From: Cladocopium goreaui
Taxonomy: Eukaryota > Sar > Dinophyceae > Suessiales > Symbiodiniaceae
Direction: 5' to 3'
Length of the DNA: 64,000 nucleotides
Assembly (NCBI GenBank): GCA_947184155.2
Contig: CAMXCT020000810.1
Coordinates: 93,243-157,242, forward strand
Shown here in pieces: positions 1 through 15,000 of this stretch. The translations under genes and the position numbers were made by a program. The number at the start of each line of letters is the position of its first letter. The stretch's first letter is position 1. The notes beneath the pieces are model-generated. The model saw only the letters and a program-made list of their open reading frames with translations. It searched no databases and was not told where the DNA came from.

Positions 1-3000
1 ATATGGCTATCTTGCTGAATGGGTGATTCTGAAGCAGCTGCGAATTTTACTCACCAATACGAGGATTTTCATCAGCAGAAACCATGGATGCTGCACCAAG
101 AATGATCAAACAGATCATTTCTGGGAGCCTTCCAGGGCAACATCCAGAGACATCCTGTGCAGTTTGCCAAGGAGCGGTACTGGTCGGTGAGGAGGGTGTA
201 TTCCATGCCCATCGACAGCAGTCCTTGGCGATGCTCCAAAGTTTAAGTTGTGTAGTCTGTCACATTGCCAACTTCCACATTTGAGGATTCTCTCATGAAA
301 CCCTTCCAGCTCCCCATCCCAGGATCACCAAGCTGCGGTCGAACATGGAGATGTCCAAACCTTTCGTTTGGGCTTCCTGGCTCAACACCGTTGCTGGCAG
401 CTGACACTGATCTCCCACCATCACCTGCTGGGGAAGACACGGTCCAAAACGACGCCATAAATATAGGAAATTAATGGGATCGAAATAATGTACAATAGTA
501 ATCATGGTTGATATTTGGTATAATAGGGATATTTCATGGGAATATCATGGAATATTCGAATGGGATATGGAATGCTGATGGAATATCAATGGATTTTTGG
601 CCTCTGGTGTCATCAAAGATGGCCATGGAAAATCCCCTTCAGTATAATAAAATAAATCGAGGTTTATAGCTAGGAAAAAAGAACTCGCTGAATCAGGGAT
701 TTTAACGATTGCCATGTTTGATTGGAGGGTATGTTTGAGAGCTAGCTCATTTCCGGCCTCAATATGATGTCATGATAATTCAACTGTAAAAATCATCCAA
801 GTTCTACCCATGAAAAATCACTCATCATCTTGTTGGTTGATCCCCATATCATATCCCAATGCCCCGTGACCACCGCTTACCACCATCAGCTGATCCCCCT
901 GATGTTCCCATAGGGGTAAGTCCCTAATGTTGATGGTTAACTTCCATTAGATGATTAGATCCCACCACATGCCCATGTTTTTGTTGGTTCAGCACCGCTA
1001 TTATTGGGATAATCCACTTAACACACCATCCAGAAATGTTCGATATCATTAAACCTGCAATATCATTATACTGGATCCCAAATCATGTTGGTAAAGCAAT
1101 AGTAAACCAGCCCCAATTTTACCATACATGGGTGGTATAAACCATCAAATACTGGTGCTGAATATTCTTGCTATACTCACATTACCCTCTGGTAAACTAA
1201 CATAACTATGGAAAATCACAATTTTTAATGGGTAAATCAACTATAAATTGCCATTCTCAATAGCTATATTTGTTTATCAGAGGGTAATAAGAATGTTTCG
1301 TGATCTGTAAAATCAAGAATATCATGGAATATCAATGGATATCTGGTTGGTTGTTTTTTAATCATTTTGAAAAATATTAGTTAATGGGAAGGATTATCCC
1401 ATATATGTTTGAAACCACCAACCAGATATTTATCATCCCATCAGATATCAATGGCGGCGCCAAGGCGCGGCTTGCACAGCTCCTTTGCCCAGCGGCAGAA
1501 TTACGGCAGGCTCGATGACCTGCGAGTTCGATGGGGATTTCCACGGGGATTTGATGGACCATTCTCTGTAAATAATGGGCCCCCCTCGAAATCGCGTTCA
1601 GTTGAGATATTTCTGTGGCTGAATTAACTATGGTTTATGGTAGATATAACGAAGGAGATAACTATACTTCATGGGGAGAAATGGGGATGTTTTGTGGGGA
1701 TATTTGAGATGTAACTAACCAACCATAGGGTTTTAATTTTGTCCAAAAAAAGGTGTATACCACCCAAATGGTGAACATGACGAACAACCATTGGACTGTT
1801 GAATATCCCTTTCCAGGCGAACCCATTCTGATCTCAAAGATTTCTCTAAATGGATGGAATACCCTCTGGTAAACATACAAAAAACTACGGAAAATCACCA
1901 TTTTTACTGGGTAAATCCACTATGAATGGCCATTTTCAATAGCTTTTTGTATGTTTACCAGAGGGTAACCTGCCATATCTTGGATTTTACAGCACCATCT
2001 TTGTAAACATCGACTCAGCCCGACCATGCGCGCCTGAGCTGCTTCATCGATGACGATGAAGGGAAAGGTGCGGGAATCCAAAGGACCCATGCCACATCCG
2101 ATGCAGGTGGCACAGACCACATCGATGTTCTCCAGCACCGCCTACGGATACGGCGGATACGGATCCACAAAATGAGGGCTTTCACAAAATGGCTTTCCCA
2201 ATGTTCGATGACACCGGAGGGTAGCCTTTTTGTCGGGAAACACATATATATATATATTACATATATATATATAATAGATATATAATAGATATATAATAGA
2301 TATAATATAAAATAAAATAAAATAAAATAAAATAAAATAATATAATATAATATAATATATATAAATACATATTATATGTATACATATTTCTGCAACCATA
2401 GTTTACATCCAAACTCTTGGGGGTGAACTCACCATCTCTAATAGCTAACATGACCCCAGTCCTGCCCAGCCGTCGGTCCGGCACCTTCATTCCCTTGTCC
2501 CCTCTTCTCATGCCGCACTCCTCCAGACGAGTTTCCTGCGAGCAGAATGGAGACCACTTTGGGAATCAATGTAACCACTTCATGATGATTGCCTTTCTGG
2601 GGTCGAATACTGTTCTTTTTTCTCACATACCCATTGTTTTCATCATTTCTGGGTACCCCGTGTGGCAGCGCCACATTGCAAAACCAAACCCCGCCCGACC
2701 ATCCGAATGGCCCATGATATGAGGTAGTTCACAAAGTTCACAATCCCCAAAAGTAGCTAAGTTGACAACCCCCCTGTGGCGCAGTTGGTGTACTTAGTTT
2801 ACTTGTTTACCTCGTGATCTCTCCCACACCAAGGTTCCAATGAGTAGGGCTCTTTGGCCGAGCATAGACCCATTCGCAGCACGCGAACTCCGAATCCATG
2901 CAGCTGTTGCCTCGATCACCATCGGAGATCTCAAGAGCTTAGAAGATCCAATTTGTCAATGGATTGGTTTGGAAAGTCAATGGAAAGTCTATAGTAAACC

Positions 3001-6000
3001 ATGGTCACCAACAAAAAGAGCTTTCCGGTGTAAAACTTCGCCATTTTGACTGCTTCTCCTACTCACCTTTTTGCAGCTTCACCCATGAAACCAAAATGGA
3101 ACCCCAACACATCACTATTTCTCATCCGAAAATCATCAAAACCCTACACAACTCTAGGCGTTTCCAATGGTTTCCATACTAAACGTTTTCCATCTCCCAT
3201 TTTCTTCACCGAAAGACGCGATGTTGTCACATCCCTTGTTGCTGAAGGCAGACGCCAACACGGGGCCCCGGTTGCTCTTCAGCCAACCGCAAATGATGGC
3301 TGCAGCCGTGGTGGTTTTACCCGTGCCCGGAGGCCCCTGGATCAAGCTGAAACGCCTGGGCGAAAAAAATCGAATTGGGGTTTCTTGGGAAGACCCCGTG
3401 GAAGAAAAATCGCATTGTTGTGGATATATGGGATTATATCATATTATATCATATCTGAATCATATCTATATAATGGCGATGAATTGTAAAATTGGGCCAA
3501 AAATTTGGTTTAGAAAAGCTCTATTCGTTTGGTCGGCCATTTGTCAGATGGATGACTTGCACTGACATGGTCCGTGCTATTCGTCTTGAAACAACTTTGG
3601 ATAAATCGGATGAGAAAACTCTACCAACAAATCTTATGTCCAATTCTGCTTGAAATACTGCTAGTAATGCATTTTTTTTGCCTTCACACATCTTTTCACT
3701 GTTTCTGTCTGACAAAAGCCGCATTTTCACAGGTCGAATCTTTTGATCTCCCATGATCTCCCTACTCCCTCCCCAGATCGGAAAAATTGCCATGTGCTGA
3801 GGCCTCCTCTGTTCCAGCACCATGTCGCACGCACTTTGCTGCGATTCGTTCAAGGTCTTACTGCTATGAATATCACCTGAGGTCGACATTCGACATGGGA
3901 GCTCAAGCACTGGCAATTTCTTCATGCCAAACTCTAGCAATTTCCTCAGAACCTTTCTGTTTCTTGTGGTTCCAAACAATGGAAAAACATGTTGATGGGA
4001 TTCCCATGTGTTTTCACAGGCTCACCCATTGTGGACTCCACCCGTCCAGGTGACTCACAGCGCTGTACTTCTCTGCTCCAATGTCCTTCTCCTGAGAAAA
4101 CATGGAGAATTCAGCTACTGAGAAAATGTTTTCCCCCAGTTCGATGATTTTCCTATCCAAACCTCCGTAAAATCGTAACTGGAGGGTTTCCCGTTGCCAA
4201 AATTGATTACCAAAGGGTCGGTTGTAGCAGTTGTAGATACCCGTGGCTGGCAGTAGCCAGAGCTGTCCTTGTCCAGCGAGCTTTGATGGATTTCCATATT
4301 AATTGTTAGATCCACAGGGTATTTTCAATGGCTCTCCCATCTTAACACCATTTTTGTCACCATTTGATTGTTCTAATCCCTTTTCATCAGTTTGGGTCTT
4401 TCATTTTCCACATATAACCCCCATCATATCCCCCTATCAGCATTTTCCCATATAATTCTCCAATAATTCTCATCAGACTCCCACATAATCTCCATAAAAT
4501 GCTCATTTTCCCACATCACCAAAAACCAATCCCTTTTCGAATCTCCACATGACCTAAAAAACCTCAAAATCCTCGTTTCCGGCGTTTCCCCCGTCCTTGG
4601 CAGCCCTGCTGATGTCCGCCTTGGGATTGGGCGCAGCTCGCGTCATGGGGTCCCACTTCGCCGCGCTGGCACTGGACTCGCCGATGTCTGCGTACAAGGC
4701 ATCGGCCAAGGGGGCGCCGGGGAGCAGCAAGCCGCAGAGGTTCGCGTTGTAGTTCAACTTCTGAATGGAATCCTGGAGCCCATGATTGGCAAGGCCGGTA
4801 AGGCAACTTGGTGGATAAAACATGATAAAACTAGATGAACGGTCACGGTCCATGGTATCATATGGTATCAGTCTTTTTTACCTGAATTGGGATGTTAAGA
4901 ACGGAATCCTGATCAATTCTGGAGATTTGGGGACCATCAGCGCCATCCACATCTAGATTCCAGATTAATTTGGCTATAGCGGCTGTGCGCACCATGCCAA
5001 GTGTATAAGCAAAAGTCTCCACGGCAGCCGGTTCTTTTCTCTGTACCAGGAAGTGGTCCGCAACTGGTTGGGAACTCAAGAGACTGCCAATCATTGCAAA
5101 GTATCACCAAGCATCCATTTGTGGTTCTTGGATTGCAAATCACGGCGGCTTCAATGGGAATGGCCTAGTTTATCCGTCATCAACTGGTCACCCAGCCAAA
5201 CTAGTGGTATCTAGTGATCAATGAGTTTTGCCACACATGCTGAGCATAACTGAGCCATCCCCCGTCATAATATTTTAAAATATTTTAAACTTTAAACTTT
5301 TAAACGCTTTCGTTCGGCCAACCTAAATCTCTCTGCGTCAGTTGGCCTCACCGAACACAACTACGCGGCACCTCGCACTGTGCGTTGAACCTGACGATGG
5401 ACACTTGGTCGTGCGACTTCCAGTGAGAGCGACTTGATGAGTGCAGGATCTCCGAAACCTGACGTGGCTGTCGTGGCTGTCGTCACCTTGGCATCCGAGG
5501 TCTTCTGTTTCTTCTGTTTCTTGCGTTTCTTCTCCCTGGATTTGGAGCCGGTGGATTCCTTGGAGAAAAACGCTACGGGCAACACCGTTTCCGTTTTCTC
5601 CGATGTCTCCACGTTGTCTCCGTGGCTCTCCATCACGCCCGAAGGCATCTAACCAACACGAAACGGACTGGTCCACGTAACGGCTGGTCCACGTGACGAT
5701 GAGCCAAGAAACTGCGCAGCATTCGATTGCCACATGACGGGTGTGAGCCTAGAATCCTAAACTGAAACGGAGCACGAGCCCCAGAGAATATGACGAAATG
5801 CTCTGTCTCCTCTTGTGTGTTCAGTGTCAAATGCTGCATGGCACACCTGTACTCTACACAGAAATGTCACCGAACTGTGGAAATACAGAGGTGGATATTG
5901 CCCAGAAGCAACTGCATAGGAAAGATGGAACAACCCTGCATCCAAGTGCCAACCCACATTCCATCCAAAAGATAGATAGAAAGACTGCACCATTTGGTCA

Positions 6001-9000
6001 ATGTTTGGCTCATGTTCCATTCCAATTGGTGTTTATGTTCATGTTCGATCCACTTGAACATAGTTTGGATTTTTGAAGAAATACCAAAAGCCATCCACCT
6101 TTATGATTCTTGACCAGTGCCCGCCTGTTGACGAATTAACCACTTTTTTTGACAAGTAAGACCCACCAATTTAAATGGGTCCGTTTTTTTTTGACTCATT
6201 TGTACTAATTTCCTACTTTTATGGGTGCCGGTTGAACACTCTACATGTGTCGAAGCGGTAGAATGCAAGTATCTGGCTGGTTGAATCCCAATTTCCATGG
6301 CTGAAATCTCCATTTTCCTTTTCCACAAATGGCTATCCCCAAAATCCACATTGATGTTCGCAAAACCTCCATGAAATCATGGCTTCAAACCTCCACATCT
6401 CACTTTAGGAAAACATCTGAAATCCCCACAAACCGCCATTTTCCTCCATTTTTTCCTCCATTTTCATGGCTTAAAATTTCACCATTTTTCCACCGCCCCG
6501 GCTAAGCCACTGCCCGGGCACCCGTGGGTTCGCTGCTTGATCCACACCCAGACATCGTTGGAGCTCGTCCAGCATGCGGTCGATGCGCTTGTTGGCCACG
6601 ATGTTGGGACCCAAATCCACACGGTACCTGGAGCTTTTGAAAATGCTATGCTGAAGACTGGGCAACCATAGATGAGTTATATATCCATAGTTAATATATG
6701 ATGGTAATATATGATAGTCTATCTATATATGAGTAAAATGATGTTAATATATGATGTTAATATATGATTATATATGTATACATCCATAGATGAGTTAACT
6801 ATATATCCATAGTTTAGATAAGTTTTTTCTAGGGGGTTGATGTTAAACCACCAAAGACCTGGGGACTTCATCAATTTTGGTGTCCACCTGGGTTCAGCAT
6901 CAAAATTCTGGATTTAAGCTACGTGGACAGCACATACCTGGGCATAACTACAGGAAGGGACCCCAAGATAAGTAAGTTGCTGTGGGGCACTAGTTTCATT
7001 GGGTTTATAATGGATATACTCATAGTGAGACGAGTTTACAAACCAACAAGTGGGGAAATGATCTACAAATCGTGAATTTTCCATATCTATATTCATTTAT
7101 TGCAGGGGAGCTACCAACGAAAAAACGGGCATGTTGATCGCCAATCATCCACGACCATCGTGGTCCGACTTGGAACTTCACCATCGTTGCAGCCGGAAAG
7201 ATAGAATCAATTCCAAGGGCAATGACAGGGAAAACTCTTCCTTCCACATTCGGAATCGAATCAAACATGGGAATTTCACCCACCAATATGAAGTTCAGAC
7301 ACAGCAAAATTGTGATTTTTCACATTATGCTCAAAAGAAAAAAACTGGCTCCGGAAATGGTTTGTGATTGAGCCAGCTGCCCAAAAAATCTACCCATGGG
7401 TGAGCACATCCATAGGTACGGAGATCCCACTTTATCTATCTATCTATCTGTCTAGTCTAGTCTAGTCCAATCCAATCCAATCCAATCTATCTATCCCGTG
7501 ATATAATTCCACAAAATCCCATTAAATCGCATAGAAGAGTCGATAGAAGTAATCTCTCACCCGATCAACTCCCCACGTCGCCGAGTGGCAGATCCTTTCC
7601 TCCGGTGGAGGGCAGGCGCTCGTATGGGGTGCTCAAAATCATGGTGTTGTCGCGGATACCTCTGGCGGTGTGTTGCACCGTTGAAAGATGCGATGCTTTA
7701 CCATTTCTGGTAAACTAACATAACTATGGAAAATCACAATTTTTGATGGGAAAATCCACTAGAAACGGTGATTTTCTATAGTTATGTTACAGTAAATTAC
7801 CAGAGGGTACCATTTCTACTGCTTTCTTTAAAAATCAAGCACAGAAGAACTATGGAGGTTTTCCAAACATCGGGCTATTCTGATGCTTTACAGTTCATAT
7901 TTTCGAAACCATCCAGCAGCGACTCACCAGCCATGAGGGAACCCGTTTCCACTGCGAAGTGAGTTGCTTTCGACCTCCGCCGAGATGGTTTTCTTGGGAT
8001 CCTGGAAGCGGTGAAATCTCATCCTGTGATGGCTTGATCCACCAGTTCCACATCGAAATGGACCCATGTCGGGTAGCATTTTTAGGACCAAAAAAGTGAG
8101 TTGTTGGTGATTTGTCCCATTCTATACCAATTATACCCCCATTATATCCCCAAATGGGTTCAATCCCCATTAAACCTATCTTCACCATAAAAATCAAGGT
8201 GAAGATTGGTTTATGAAGATAGATTCAACAGGAATTTCACCAATATGTGGGTCTGAATCAATCAAATATATCTGGCTGACCATATTTCACGATCTTTCCT
8301 TGAATACCCTCTGGTAAACTAACATAACTATGGAAAATCACAATTTTTCATGGGAAAATCCACTAGAAATGGTGATTTTCTATAGTTATGTTAAATTACC
8401 AGAGGGTATATACCAGTCACAATTACGATTGTTGGTTATGTCCTTTGTAGTATCCAAGTGCATCCCCAAAGTTCGATGATTTGCCCATGATTTCTTACAC
8501 AAATGCTATCACACTCTATCATTTTCAGGCTTTTCCCAGATGTTTTCCCACATTTTCTCGTAAAAAATGGCTTTTCCCATATGATTTCCTACATTTTCCC
8601 GTAAAAAATAACTTTTCTCATATGTTTTCCCCATGTTTTCCATAGGATTTTCCCATTTTCCCCGTGATTTTCTCGGTGAATCGCCCAGTTTTCACAAATT
8701 CCCCACCTCGAGGTCAACGCCGCCGTCCACGGTGCTGAGCAAAACCGCGCGGCCGAACTTGATCTCCTGGAGAACCAAAAAAAATGTTAATTCAATGGAT
8801 TGGTTTAAATGGACAGGTTTCATCGGAATCGTGGGGAACATCACCAGTTTGAATGGCTAGTTCATCTATAAATAATCTACCCTCTGTTTATTTGTTACAT
8901 AGCCATGGAAAATGGCCCATTTATAGATGGGTTTACCGAACTTAAAAATGGTGATTTTCCATGGCTATGTTAAAAAACCAGAGGGTAATAGTATAGATAA

Positions 9001-12000
9001 TATAGTATAGATATGTATCATGATATGTATAGATATGTATCATGATAATTCATGATAATTGATGATATGTATCTCATTTAGTATAGATCGATGGTTATTA
9101 ATATATAAATGATCATTTATTGATGGTATCTGTACTATATGTTGATGTACTTATTAATATTATCTCCTATAGATATAGATAAATTAATATACTTGCCATT
9201 GATGATATTGATGGTTATTAACTATTATCAACCATGAACAAATTTGAACACCCGATGGGGTTTGCTTGTTTTTAATGGAGACACACATAGAAACACCCCA
9301 ATCTATGTCTATTTTAATGGGAAATAATATGGGGACATGTTGATAACGTCACCATGACGGATTGTGATATCAATGATTTTAGAACTGGTTACTCCAGTAA
9401 ATGATCATAGACCCTGAAAACAGCATTTTTTTAGTGGAAACTAATCTTCCAACCCCGAACTTATGGAAGGATCAATGCTAATTTACTGGAGTCAGTTCGT
9501 GAAAAAAAACATATCACTGATAAAATCATTGATATATCAAAAATAAAAAATATAAATTACTTGAAGCCCATTGTTCCATATTTTTCCCAGTGGGGAAACC
9601 CACCTGGCCCAAGCCACATCTTTTCGTCAGTTTCAATAGGTTTCTCGGGATAATCCCAGGGGAACGAAGAGTTTTTGGGCACCAAAAAATCTCACAGATC
9701 ACGGGGCCCCCGTTGTCGAGCGAGCGATCGCGTGAACCGACACGCCTAAAAATTCAGTGGCTGAATAAACGTGGTTTATGGTATATATATATATATACAC
9801 ATACCCTCCGGTAAACTAACATAACTATGGAAATCACCATTTCTAATGGGAAAATCCACTATAACTGGCCATTTTCAATAGCTATTTTAAATTACCAGAG
9901 GGTATATATAACATGATATTATATGATACAACTACATAAGTATAGTTACATAGTTCTTGGGCTTTTTAGCCAACGTGAAAACATCACATCATGGGGCCCC
10001 ATTGATGGCCAAGGGGGCCATCTGAAAAGGATCCGGTTTCAACGGATGGCATGGGCTCTGAAAGGGTACCCTCCGGACCATGGCTTGCTGGACTCTCCAG
10101 TTCGATGACTTGATGACTTTGCGAACTACCCTCTGGTTATGTCAAAATAGCTATTGAACATGGCCATAGAAATAGTGGATTTTCCCATTAAACATGGTGA
10201 TTTTCCATAGTTATGTTAGTTTACCAGAGGGTAAACCTCCAGTTTACGGAGGAGGGATTTCCGTTTGCCAAGTTGAATAACACAAAAGAGGGCTGTTGAA
10301 CTCCGAGCGTTCACATCCCCAGATTTTCCATTCAATCCCAATAAAACGCGATTTTTATGGCTTCACCACGGAATCAATGGTTCATCATTGGTGAATCAAT
10401 ATGTTCCCCATGAAATTGGCATGGCAAGGTCGCAGTGGGCCGATCTTTCCATCCCAGTCTCCGAGAGGTATGGCATGCGCCAGCCATCGGGCCACAGGGT
10501 CACACGGCCATAGACGGCATCAAACTCAGCGGACAATCCTCGGAGAATTCATGGATCGGAGAATGTCTGGAGAAGGGATGGGATCCCTTCCGGATTCCAT
10601 CCATTTGAATCCAATATTTTCGGAATCCACATGGAACATTCCGAAAATCCCCCATTTTTTTCGGGAATTTTTCTGACTGGAATGAACATTCCACAGACCC
10701 AGGTGTATCCAAGTGGCCGGCAACGCCAATGCCCTCATCCTGGCGCCGAGCAAGTGACCGGGGAAACCCCAACTGCATACATTGCATTGCCACATGGCAT
10801 ACACGTTACTTCGCCTGCATACTGATCATCGTGATCCCACCTGCAGCTGCCGAGTGCTTCTCTTCTGGACCTTTTCGAGCACCGCCTGTCTTTCGGCTTC
10901 GTATTCCAACTCCAAGCTGGAAGTGAAGTGTCTCACGTAGGCATCCAGCGAGCTTCGCCATTCCTGCCATGAATCTCAGCATCTGCATCTGACTGAATGT
11001 AGCTCCCTACCATCCACGTCACCATCCATCCAGCACCCATTTTTGTTGCTTGAATCTCATTCTTGTTGATCAAATCCCCATGTTTCTTGCTTCACCAAAA
11101 ATAAATCCACCATTCCACTCAAAAGCCCCCCAAATTGCTCCATCTTGCCATTTTTCAGCACAAAAAAAACCCATCATCCTCATCCTCATCCTCATCCTAC
11201 CCATCGTTTCCATGAGCCACATCATCCCGCTTAGTAAACCTGATGGTTAATCCGGTTAATTCCCAAATATTCATGATGAAGCCCCATATCTTCCAATCAA
11301 TCTTCACTTGGATGGTCCCATGGATCACTGCTTGGTGGTGCGTTTTGTGCCCATCTTGAAAAATCATGGAGTGAAAGTCAATGGGTTTCAGATGACATCC
11401 CATATATGAAATGGAAAATAAAACATGTTCCAAACCACCAACCAGATCATTAAGTGCTTAATCGCCAGTCCGTTACTTCACCTGTTTTAATCAGTCCGGA
11501 CGATTCACCTTTTTGTTAGATCCTCCAGGTCGATGTTTTTTGTGAATTTTCCCCATAGTTGATGCTTCATCAAAATGATCTCCATACACAAATCCCCATT
11601 CTTGATGGGTTAGATCCCATATTTTCCCTATAAGTCCCTATAAGTATCATGGGTTAGATATGGTTAGATCATATATGGGTTGATTCGAAGTTCCCAAAAA
11701 TGGACATCCCCGTCATCCTCACAAAAATTGTTCCACATCTTTTCCACCCTTCTCAAGGAGTTCAAGGAGTTCTTTCTGACCCATCTAAAAATCCCGATCA
11801 TCCATCATCCCCATATATTTTCCCATCTCCATCCATCATTTTCCACAGTTAAGGCCATGTATTAGTTATAACTGGTTATTTCTATGGGAACCCATAGATT
11901 CTATAAATGGGCTGACTTGTTGCTACAAAAATAACTGGTTGTGTTTTTCACTCGGGCCATTTTTTTTTTGTCAAAAAATCCCCACCTGGGTGAGTCCCCC

Positions 12001-15000
12001 GGCTTGTTCCACCGTGCGCCAACCGTAGGGCGTCAACACAAACTTGGGCCCCGCGTCGCCGCCGGCATCGGCGGCGGGTTCGGTGACGCTGGGCCCGGCG
12101 CCCGAGATGCGCGTGGGGTGCGGCACCAACTGGGCCTCGGCGATCCACTTGAAGCCTGGCCGTGACCATGGGACAAGCCGTTGGGACGACAATGGTCATG
12201 GCATGGGGATAGAAAACCATAGAAAAACCATAGAAAACCCATAGGAAACCATAGAAAACCCATAGGAAAATGGTGACTTAAGCTAGAACAAATCCATGAT
12301 TTTTATGGGATTTTAGCAACAAAAGTGAGGATGTCATGGGAATATACTGGCTTATCTTGATGTATAGCATGAATAGATATGGGGAAACCATCCAAGATGG
12401 GGTTTTTTATGGGATATGACATGGTACTAATGGTGTTTTTTGGGTGATTTAACCATCAAACTATGGGGATTTAAACAAGAAACATGATGGTAGAATGGGA
12501 TATTCATGGGATGTAACGGAAGAATTGGGATGGATGATGGAGTAAGCAACAAAGATGGGGAGCTAGCAATTTATATGGGCAGTTTCGAGGGGATGTAGAG
12601 TCAACAATCAATGGATACATTGGGCTGCAGAACAACCAACATATGGTGGGGGAAGCTGTCAATATTTCTAAGATTGTCCAAGTACTTTTTGCAAGTTTAC
12701 AGCAACTGACCAGGAACAAAACAAAATGAGGAAACCATGAAAACCGGCCAAAAAAGTGATTACATCATAATCCAAGATGATACCAGTAACAGAAACTTGC
12801 CCATGTTTTTTAGAGTTACATACAGTTAGCCTCCAGTAATGTGGCAATGGAAACACCTCATTCAAAATGGTGATTTTCTATGATTTTCTCAGATATCATG
12901 GATCATTTCACCATCCCAATAAACCTAATTTTTCTCAGATATGATATAACTATAGCTGATTTTTCACCTCCAGCAAGGCAAATTTCCGTTCAGTTCGCCA
13001 CCTTGGAGTCCCAGTTGGGGTTTTGGAACATTTCCATTATGCCATCACATCCCCATGATCCCATGAAAAAAATCCCAATAAAACTGCGCAGTTTTTAATC
13101 TGTGTGTGAAATCTTTGTGTTGGTAAAACAACAAGTCATCTGGTTGGTGGTGCGTTTTGTGCCCATCTTGAAAAATCATGGAGTTCGTCAATGGGAAGGA
13201 TGACATCCCATATATTATGGACAATAACCTCCAGTTGCAAGGGATTTCCCATGAAACATCCCAATAAAACAGCAGTTTTATCTGTTTGTTAAATCAATGT
13301 TGGTAAAACAATTTCAACAAACATTAGGATAATATCATATAAACCATCATAAATGGATAATATGATGGATCATTTCACCAATTTCATAAACCATCCCCTG
13401 TTATTTCACCATTTTTGGTGATGAACTTCACAAAACTCTTCCGGTGGCATTTCGCCTCCAGACAATGGAGGAGCTCCACCGGATCCATCGAAGGAGATGG
13501 AGAAGGTGGCCTCTTTGGTGTAGACATGGGGAAACAACGGCACGCCTGGCGCACACAGCGTGTCACATGTGGAAAAGTGTGGAAAAGGTGCGTTTGAAAT
13601 GTAGATCTTCCGGATTTGAAAAGGGGTTTTCCATGGTTTTTTTCCACATCTAGTTTACCCCAGGGTAAGTTGTGGCAAGTTATTGCAAGTTATGGCTGAG
13701 TTGGAAGATGCACGTGCACAGTGACTCAGTGGTCCATTTCATTCCATTTCCACATCTATTTCTGGGCATTCCCATAATTTCTTGCTTGCACTTCCACAGA
13801 TTTAGGATCTAACAGCTTCACGCATTTGGACACCCCGAACGCGCCTGATAGCTCTTTGCCGAACGTGAAGCAATCGCCTTGGACACTCTTCATGTTCCGC
13901 AACAACACACACATGGAAGGACGGTTTTTAGCTCTTGATATCCAACAAGACTGCCTCGACCCTTCAAGTCGACGCACCTTCCAGTTGACGTCCCTGTTGA
14001 GGGCAGGATTAACATACGAATCATACGGACATGAAACTGAGTAGTATGGACCACATTTTTCAACATCATGTCAAGGTTATATCCCTTGGGTGTTCGCTTC
14101 GTATTCCACATTGCCAAATGTTCACGGCTCAGGGGTGAACCGGGGATGGTGAGTGAACCCCATCCTTGATGGTTTAAATCCTCTAAACAATAGTGAAGTA
14201 GACATATTTCACCATCCTTTTTGCCACTTTTTTTTAAAGATATTCCAAGTTACAGGGGGGTATAACTCAGTATAACCATGCTTGACTTATTCCCATGAAA
14301 CGATGACCCGAAAACACCAGGTTTTAGCATGTTATAATTCGATAAAGAATCATTCATATTATAGTATAGCAATATTTTATTGCATGTAACATTTTTCACA
14401 CACCCAATTTTAATGGTATTTTAGCCATGCCATTGCGCCCAGGAACCCGGAATCTCGCGGCCATTTTTGAAGTAGAGGATGGCCCTTCTTTCCAGGTCGA
14501 CACAGCAGGTGATGGCATCATCCTTTTTGGTGACGGGAGCGCTGGCTGCTGGTAAATTTTCACCATGATTTTTTAGCATCAACAATGGGGATTCTTCAAT
14601 GGGATTTAATGGAATAGTCATTTGATCATATGAATGGGATTTAATGGGATTTAAATGGGATTTAATGGGATTTCATGATGGCATATGATGGCTGATTGAT
14701 GAATTTTGGGTGAATGATGGCTTTTGCTGATGTTTTTTAGCGGCTTTGTAAAGCCCTGTTTTTTTTTGAACCGGGTGCCACCAGGGGGTCAGCCATTCAC
14801 GGTGAGGCCCCCGAAAAAACAATAATGTTTCACCAGTCGAAACATTGTGATTTCATGGGATTTCGACACTGCTGATTTATGATAGCTAAGTTGGTGCTTT
14901 TATACCCTCCGGTAAACATACAAAAAGCATCAAAAAGCTATTGGAAATGTCCATTTATAGTGGATTTACCCATAAAAAATGGTGATTTTCCATAGTTATG

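Noticed and set aside
2771..2845. tRNA-like A box (TGGCGCAGTTGG)
   Set aside because: It matches the A-box consensus, but no B box (GGTTCGANTCC), anticodon stem or matching acceptor stem follows, and the segment overlaps an exon of the helicase gene.
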